NCBI GenBank assembly: GCA_018389105.1
Contig: JACATO010001434.1
Span: forward strand, 35,001-99,000
Reading direction: 5' to 3'
DNA: 64,000 bases
Origin: Nautilus pompilius
Taxonomy: Eukaryota > Mollusca > Cephalopoda > Nautilida > Nautilidae
Shown here: one piece after another, positions 57,961 to 64,000 of the stretch
Numbering within the stretch: the stretch's first letter is position 1
How the letters are laid out: every line of letters begins with the position of its first letter
The notes under the pieces: generated by a model
Database searches by the model: none
What the model was told of the DNA's origin: nothing
The model's input: the letters and a program-made list of their open reading frames with translations, nothing else
Translations under genes and position numbers: made by a program

Positions 57961-59825
57961 TCTTCTTTTTCGTAAACCAAACAGTTCCTAACCTGACCCC
58001 CCCCACCACACTACCACACAAAAAACAACAACAAAAAAATTGGCACACACACACAACACACACAGCGAAAGTTTAGAAATGCGACAACAGCAACACGCGG
58101 TCGGAAATGCGATGAAGAATCAGAACAGGGTGGGGCACCGAGATGTTGCTGTGTCGAAAAGAAAAGAAAAGAGAAAACTATCAGACCCATTTAAAGTTGC
58201 TGTTGCACAAATCTGATCTCTATATACATCTACTTCATTCACCTGTTCGTTGTTAGAATATCCATCTACGGACGAGACTCGACCAGTTCTCGCGCCTACC
58301 TGCTTGAAATTCACAAAGGACAATGCATTTTCCCGAATTATGTGACCAGCGATAGAGGCGGCAATGAAAATTGTAAGATGGGCACCTTGCGCTAACAGCA
58401 TTGTCTTCAACCTTTTTCTTTGTTTACAAGTGATTTTTTTTTTTTTTCCGACCCGGCTGATCATTATATTCGTAGACCATGATGCAAACTGGAAATTAAA
58501 TGCGATTATGCCTAGTTTCATTTTTAAACTTCTGGCAACAAATACTGTCCAACAGACTATGTTTTGGACGTGAGGAAACTAAATGAAACATATAATCCAT
58601 TGCCCTTATCTTGTGCTACTCTTTTAATTTTAGGTTTTCTAAGTGATATAGTGAAGGGGCGGCCATAAAGGGAACGCGAGTGGATAGATGGAAAGGTAAG
58701 AAAAGAAACTATATATGTATACATCCGAGTTCCAGTCTGGGAATGAAAACAGGAGAATCTCACGGGCCACGTCAATGATGTAATACGGTATGGGATCACT
58801 TGACGTCATTTAAATTTCGTTCTTTAATTACTGCTCCAAGAACCGTGTTTACGTGGCATTCGCACAGCTGTCAGTTATCTTTCGTATTTAGTGTCCCCAT
58901 AGATATGGTGTTTCGGGAAGTTTTTGTTTTTTTGTCAGCCATTAGAGATGAAGTAAAGACGACTTTTCAAAAGGTTAATTCTTACAGTTTACTGGTGTAG
59001 TGGCAATCGTTGACCCTCTCCAACATATGTAGACGGCATTGGATTTCCGTGGCGGTCCGGCCTGATTCTAACCGCCCCCCTCCCTTGTACTCCGCACATC
59101 TCTTTTTCTGGCGTTCCTAAAACCCAGAACTATATACAGCCCTAAGAGACGGCCAATATTTATATATATCACGCAGGTGTTTTATAATCTATTTATTACG
59201 CCAGAAGTTGCCATTACTGTGATAATCAAAAATATTTTCGATGCATCGTTTTGGCGCAGTGAGAGGTGCGGGCGCACCCACCCCCTTCGAAAGCTCGCTC
59301 GAGCTCTCAAGAGACCCACCCAGACTGTTTCGAAATGCGGGCCCGTCGACGAAACCTTCAGTTTCGTTTCCGGGCTCCGGGGTTCGGATCAGTGATCGAT
59401 CAATGCACAACTCTCCCACCCTATCCGAAACAAATGTACCCGCTAATTCTGCATTCTCACCCACCCATGGAGATGGATTGTACGGGAGGTGTTGTGTAAG
59501 GGGCTAGGGAGATACTTGCCATCCACTTCCTGATCGTGGAATGGAAATCGACTAGGAAAAGAAAATACGAAACTCTAAGAAAACTAACTATCAACTATGG
59601 CATTGTCAGTAATGTTCACAGCTTGAACTTTTTACCACCAATTTAAAATATTATTTTTAACCCTAGAATTCTGTTATCGCGCGCGTAGAAAATAACTGTT
59701 TTTTCAGAAAACCTCAAGCAATTCCGTCTCCTGTCGGAGTTTTCCTATAAAACAGTTTAAGTGCATGTGATACATGCTTAAACTAAAACAAAGTTCTAAC
59801 TGTAAAAGCCTCTTACTCAGTTAGA

Positions 59826-59852
59826 AATTATTATTATTTATTATTATTATTA

Positions 59853-59886
<34 letters not shown>
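59826..59886 (+). repeat. (ATT)n microsatellite
   Basis: ATT units with two interruptions (ATTTATT, ATTTTATT). Confidence 0.95.
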
Positions 59887-60318
59887 TGCATGCAAGATGT
59901 GGTGCTTCTGACAGTTAAAGAAACCAATCTTTCTATTTTATAATTTTCGTCGGATGTATTTCAATCTTCTTTACGTTTAACCCTTGGACTGTAGGCCGAT
60001 CGACCGTCCATTCCCTGCTGGACTCATTCTCCGGTTTAGGGGGCTCTTGAGTGGAGTCGAAATACCTTTTACATAAAGGAAAAAAAAAGCGTGTTAACCC
60101 TCTTACTACGTCTGCCCTGGCTCATGACGTCAGTAGCAGTTCATGTCTTGTTGCTGTTTCGTCTTTCCTTATTTCCCTTTCGATCTCTGTATAGGACGAC
60201 ATAATTACCAAATACACTGATAATGAGTCGATTTCAGTATTAATAGCGATGGCATCGATAGTAATAATTATTAATACTGTTATACGGCAGCCAAAATAAG
60301 ATACAAAGTCTGACATTG

Positions 60319-60338
60319 ACAACAACAACAACAACAAC

Positions 60339-60401
<63 letters not shown>
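60319..60401 (+). repeat. (AAC)n(AAT)n microsatellite
   Basis: About seven AAC units pass directly into about 20 AAT units, as at 44.6 kb. Confidence 0.96.
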
Positions 60402-60402
<1 letters not shown>

Positions 60403-61274
60403 TTGTTAGAGCACTATCTGTTTTGATCTGTATAACCGGTCTGTGACAACAAAACCTAGATATTTATTTCACCGATAGGATTCCTCCTCCTCCACCACAG
60501 ACGGACAGACAGGCGAGTAGATGGATACGTCGCCACAAGGCAGAGAATCCACGACATTTCTACCACTGATGGCCTTCGTTCTCTTTTCATTTTTCAACAA
60601 CACAAAAAAAAAAAAGAGTCAGAACCCGAAAATTCTATAACTAAATGAACCCCCGAAAACAGCTTCTCGTGTTTTTTTGATGCGATTAAATGCTAAAGGC
60701 TCTCTTGTAATCTCAGAGTCTCCCGTGGCTTCGGGGTGTCTCTTACTTCAGCGGTGTTCCTTTCTGTACTGCAGACTTTCTCTGGCAGGCTTCCTCGCGG
60801 ACTAAAAGACGGCGTTAGAGCTGCCGAGAGGAGGAAGAAAGGGGAGAGGGATTGTCGTAGAGCGAAATCAAAATGTTAACACAATATTTTTGCTATCCCC
60901 CCCCCCTCCATAGGCTATATCCCGGCCGGCGCTGAGGTGGGTGTACCAACTGGGCTGGCAGCGATCGTGAAGGAGTTAACATCGCCGCAAAACCACTTCC
61001 TTTTACCTTTTAGATCAGGTTATTATTGGGTTAAAAACGATACTGCGTTTCCCCCGACTTAATTAATAGCGTTTCTTTCTTTTCTTTTTTTTTTAGAAAA
61101 CAGTCATCATGGATAATACAAGTACGTTTATATATAAATATATTTTTTGTTAAAACCTGGACGTCAGCATCGAGCTAGAACAGGTAATTTTCACCTGTGT
61201 TGCGTCGTTGTGTTTCTGTTTCGTTTCCAGAAATTCACGAAAGTTCCGAGTGACAAAACCAGGGCAGAGAGATT

Positions 61275-61325
61275 CTGCATCGGCGCGGTTCGAATCCCGC
61301 TCACCCGACGGTCTTAATCCGTTCT
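61275..61325 (+). mobile_element. Isolated B-box-like remnant, possible SINE fragment
   Basis: GCGGTTCGAATCCCGC matches the RNA polymerase III B-box consensus. No matching A box 30-60 bp upstream and no body motif is seen, so this is only a possible truncated SINE. Confidence 0.25.
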
Positions 61326-61898
61326 TTCCTTTCTTTACCCGATTTCTTAAATTAAAATTTCCGTATTTTGTATATTATTATTACCAAAATAGGAGTTAAT
61401 GAAGGGGGCTATATAACAAACCATTAATGTGCTTTTTTTAAAAAAAAAACAAACAAGGCAGATCGAAGCGGACGATCCGTCCGTCCCTCCGTGCCCCAGA
61501 CGGACGGACCGGGGGTCGCCTTGTTTATGAAGCTGTTGTTGTTGTTGTGTGTGTGCTTTAACTCTTATTTACGACCACGGGATGAATATCTAAAACAGAG
61601 AGAGAGAGAGAAAAAAAAATGGAGGGGGATGAAGATGGGCCGCTTAGCACAATTGAAACAAATAAATATAGAAAATGGAAAAAAACAACAACAACAAACC
61701 AACTAACGCTCAGTAATAATAGATAGCACAGGAACCGGTAGCTATGCATCGCTGGTTACCAGGGCTGAGGGAGGTCGGGCGCACTGCCACACCCACACGG
61801 TTCTGGCTGAGGTGGGTGGAGAGACATGTGGGCTGCTGTTCTTCATCAGCCCCCTACATTTATCATCTTTGGCCACAGGTAAGCAGCTATCATCGTGT

Positions 61899-61925
61899 TT
61901 ATTATTATTATTATTATTATTATTA

Positions 61926-61959
<34 letters not shown>
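61899..61959 (+). repeat. (ATT)n microsatellite
   Basis: About 20 ATT units with one ATATT interruption. Confidence 0.95.
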
Positions 61960-62432
61960 TCTAAATAACAGGACAGATGGATGCCATGTTTCAACGGGGG
62001 TACATGTATAGGCTTTTCAGAAAAGGTAAAATACTCATTAGTTCATTAATTAATCAATCTAGATTCTTTCACAGAAAAGGGGGGGAAATTAAAACCCAGT
62101 GGAGAGGGTGTGGGGAGATACACGGTCGGCTGAAGTAATTTAAACGAAAATTACTATAGAATTTACTGAATTTTTAAGAGGGGGGAATAAAAATCTAAAT
62201 AATAACTCAGATTAGAAGAAATTTTCCGGTTGTTGTATTTTCTAAAGAAACGAGTTAATCTTCACAAAAATAACCTCGTTTGTTCGTTTATTTAATTATT
62301 TATCTTTTCCTTATTTTTAAAAGTAAAAAAAAAAACAAAAGGAATAAGATAACAACGGGAAAGGATGGTCGGCGGAGACAATTGAGAGAGCAAAACAGCT
62401 CAGCTGCTTAACGACATTATTATTATATTCTA

Positions 62433-62433
<1 letters not shown>

Positions 62434-62469
<36 letters not shown>

Positions 62470-62476
62470 GTTGTTG
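62434..62476 (+). repeat. (ATT)n(GTT)n microsatellite
   Basis: ATT units ending in TTGTTGTTG. Confidence 0.93.
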
Positions 62477-62963
62477 AGACGAGTTTACAGAACTAGGAGT
62501 TCGATACACCTGGTTCGCTGTCGCTGACTTCCGTTTCCCGTTAATACAGCAGCAATAAAAATTTGCTGGAACTAACTTCTTTTATTGGAAGAAACAGCAG
62601 GTAAGCAGTTATTGCACGCGACGAGAATTCACCCCCTCCCCTGCCCTGTCGCCGAGTCCCAGGAAGACGGCTTTGTTTCTGGATTATATAGTTTTGCCGA
62701 TCGAATCACAAAATCTTAAAAAATTACAGGTAAAAACGGCTACTGAAGCCCGGTTGCCGCCGATCCAGAAAGACAAAGGAAGAAAATCACCTTGATATTC
62801 GCCCATCCCTGATAAAATCGAAAAACCCTTTTAGCTTCTCGATGAAAGGAATGTTTGGTTTGTTGCATATTTTAAATTCTTTATTATTTTTAACTCAATA
62901 TGTATCTAACGAGTGGAATTCTCGCTACACCTGGTTTCCCCCCTAAGTGTAAATGTGTGTGTA

Positions 62964-62966
<3 letters not shown>

Positions 62967-62993
<27 letters not shown>
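62967..62993 (+). repeat. (TA)n microsatellite
   Basis: About 13 TA dinucleotides following a short TGTGTG segment. Confidence 0.95.
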
Positions 62994-62994
<1 letters not shown>

Positions 62995-63186
62995 AAATCG
63001 AGAGAGACTGGGCGCAGCGATCTGCTTCCCACCCCCTTATTAGCAGTGAATTATTTAAACGAAAACGCACCTGTAATTAAAATAATTAGCATTTTAATTT
63101 ACAAACTCTAACTGATAATTTTAAATATTCTCAATTATAAACCGCTTAACTAATTCAGAAGAGGCTATTAGAATAGCTGCCATTTT

Positions 63187-63285
63187 TACGTCAGGTCGCT
63201 GTAGCGCGGTTTATAGCGTTGTGACGTCAGGTCGTAGCAGCGCGTTTAAAGCGTCGTGACGTCAGGTCGTAGCAGCGCGTTAAAA
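63187..63285 (+). repeat. Three-copy tandem repeat with TGACGTCAGGTCG
   Basis: The unit of about 36 bp is ACGTCAGGTCG, GTAGCAGCGCG, TTTAAAGCGTCGTG with small changes. Copies start near 63188, 63221 and 63257. The second and third contain perfect TGACGTCA (CREB/ATF consensus). The unit is CpG-rich within an AT-rich flank. Confidence 0.85.
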
Positions 63286-63593
63286 GGTGATAGATGGATG
63301 CGAAATTCGGGATCTTTCTTCATTGCAGCCTGTTTTCTGGCAGCATTAACGGCCCAGTATCGTTATTTACCTATTAAACAAGTCTAAAGGACGAACGTCA
63401 GGTCTAAATGGGTGGCCCTTCGCTACATTTGTATCTTTCGTCAACACACACCGTCAGGAATTCTTCCTAGTGTGACATCTTATCCCCCACTCTCACGGCT
63501 CATTTAGACCTATCTGTATTTTTTCAGAAGGTTCCTTAATTTTATCAGTGTTCACATTAGAGATTCAGTTTCATATTCACTTTTGTATCGAGA

Positions 63594-63596
<3 letters not shown>

Positions 63597-63653
<57 letters not shown>
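63597..63653 (+). repeat. GA microsatellite
   Basis: Nearly uninterrupted GA run with one GAAGAG break. Confidence 0.96.
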
Positions 63654-64000
63654 AATCGCTGTCGTTGATCTTTAACACTATGTAGTATGACTGTTTGATT
63701 CCCCCGAAGATTGGGATTTTAACGTGATCTTTTCTCTTATTCTCACTGACCATGGAGGTAAAATTTCCCATCCTTGTAGTTTTTCTAACTATCGGTCTCT
63801 GAAGGTGTGGCCGGATGTGAATGACTCCGCCGTGTCCGTTCCAGCTCGATCCGTCACCTCTGAAACTCGTTCGTGAACCCACGGTAGATGTCGCTGCTAC
63901 AACTGCTGTTGTTAAAAATACCTGGATTTGGACCGGCTTTGCCTCTACATCGTACGATCCGCTTTTGCTGTAGGCATTTTAAACATATTTCTCAAATTGT

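Larger units (their letters stand above)
58080..61000. other. Upstream sequence, no gene supported
   Basis: Unique AT-rich sequence with small ORFs lacking recognisable domains. Includes ATT (59826-59886) and AAC/AAT (60319-60401) microsatellites and a short inverted repeat at 59755-59783 (GTTTAAG-GCATG arms). A donor-like CTGAA/GTAAGAGA occurs on the minus strand at 60747, but there is no evidence that it ends an exon. Confidence 0.55.

Noticed and set aside
56939..58076. ORFs of 316-374 codons on both strands
   Set aside because: They lie in the TG/TC compound repeat and encode only Cys/Val/Leu/Ser or Arg/Glu/Thr/His repeats in several frames at once.
58120..58521. Possible upstream coding exon of the GATA gene ending at CAG/GTAGGC near 58297
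   Set aside because: The frame leaves in phase 0, whereas the exon at 53577 needs phase 1, and the encoded sequence is not GATA-like.
61744..61877. Plus-strand exon ending at a perfect CCACAG/GTAAGC donor
   Set aside because: No matching acceptor-defined exon, no recognisable protein and no partner exon; a single donor motif is weak evidence.

Overview
This is animal nuclear DNA: interrupted coding exons with GT/AG splice sites, dense microsatellites, SINEs and decayed DNA transposons. The only host gene I can support is a GATA-family transcription factor of the GATA4/5/6 class, on the minus strand and spanning most of the window. Its sequence is clearly non-vertebrate. A protostome, perhaps a mollusc, fits the overall texture (very long intron; GA, AAT and AAC microsatellites; Buster-like hAT and Tc1 relics; SINEs with the GGTTTCCTCC-type body motif). 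That taxonomic guess is an inference of low confidence.

Gene layout, in transcript order from right to left: a 5' coding exon at 53577-52711; a 45.6-kb intron (52710-7094); the N-terminal zinc-finger exon (7093-6921); the C-terminal zinc-finger exon (4643-4518); a basic-tail exon (2901-2793); and the last coding exon (940-591, stop TAG). All four junctions have canonical GT/AG sites and matching codon phases (1, 0, 0, 1). From the first in-frame ATG inside the 5' exon the joined product is 506 residues. The exon stays open upstream of that ATG, so the true start may lie in an unseen upstream exon. The 3' UTR probably runs off the left edge.

The giant intron holds most of the non-coding structure. 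At 17.2-26.4 kb there is a 41-bp minisatellite with higher-order organisation, split at 22825-25568 by a decayed hAT (Buster/ZBED5-like) element that has recognisable terminal inverted repeats and a degraded 8-bp target duplication. At 27.1-27.5 kb lies an array of 15 perfect TGACGTCA palindromes spaced by TC/TG runs. At 28.6-29.5 kb there is a broken Tc1-like transposase, and many GA/TC and AAT microsatellites follow. The short intron just downstream of the N-finger exon carries a 13-copy minisatellite with a palindrome that reads as a CAG/GTAAA splice-donor-like sequence on both strands.

Right of 53.6 kb (upstream of the known 5' exon) I see no further coding exon. There is a CpG-rich tract at about 55.9-56.6 kb that could be promoter, a GA-rich block, and nearly 1 kb of compound TG/TC repeat at 57.0-57.9 kb. 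The long ORFs in these repeats are low-complexity artefacts. Nothing in the window looks like a new enzymatic or defence system; the points worth a second look are the repeat architectures inside a developmental regulator.
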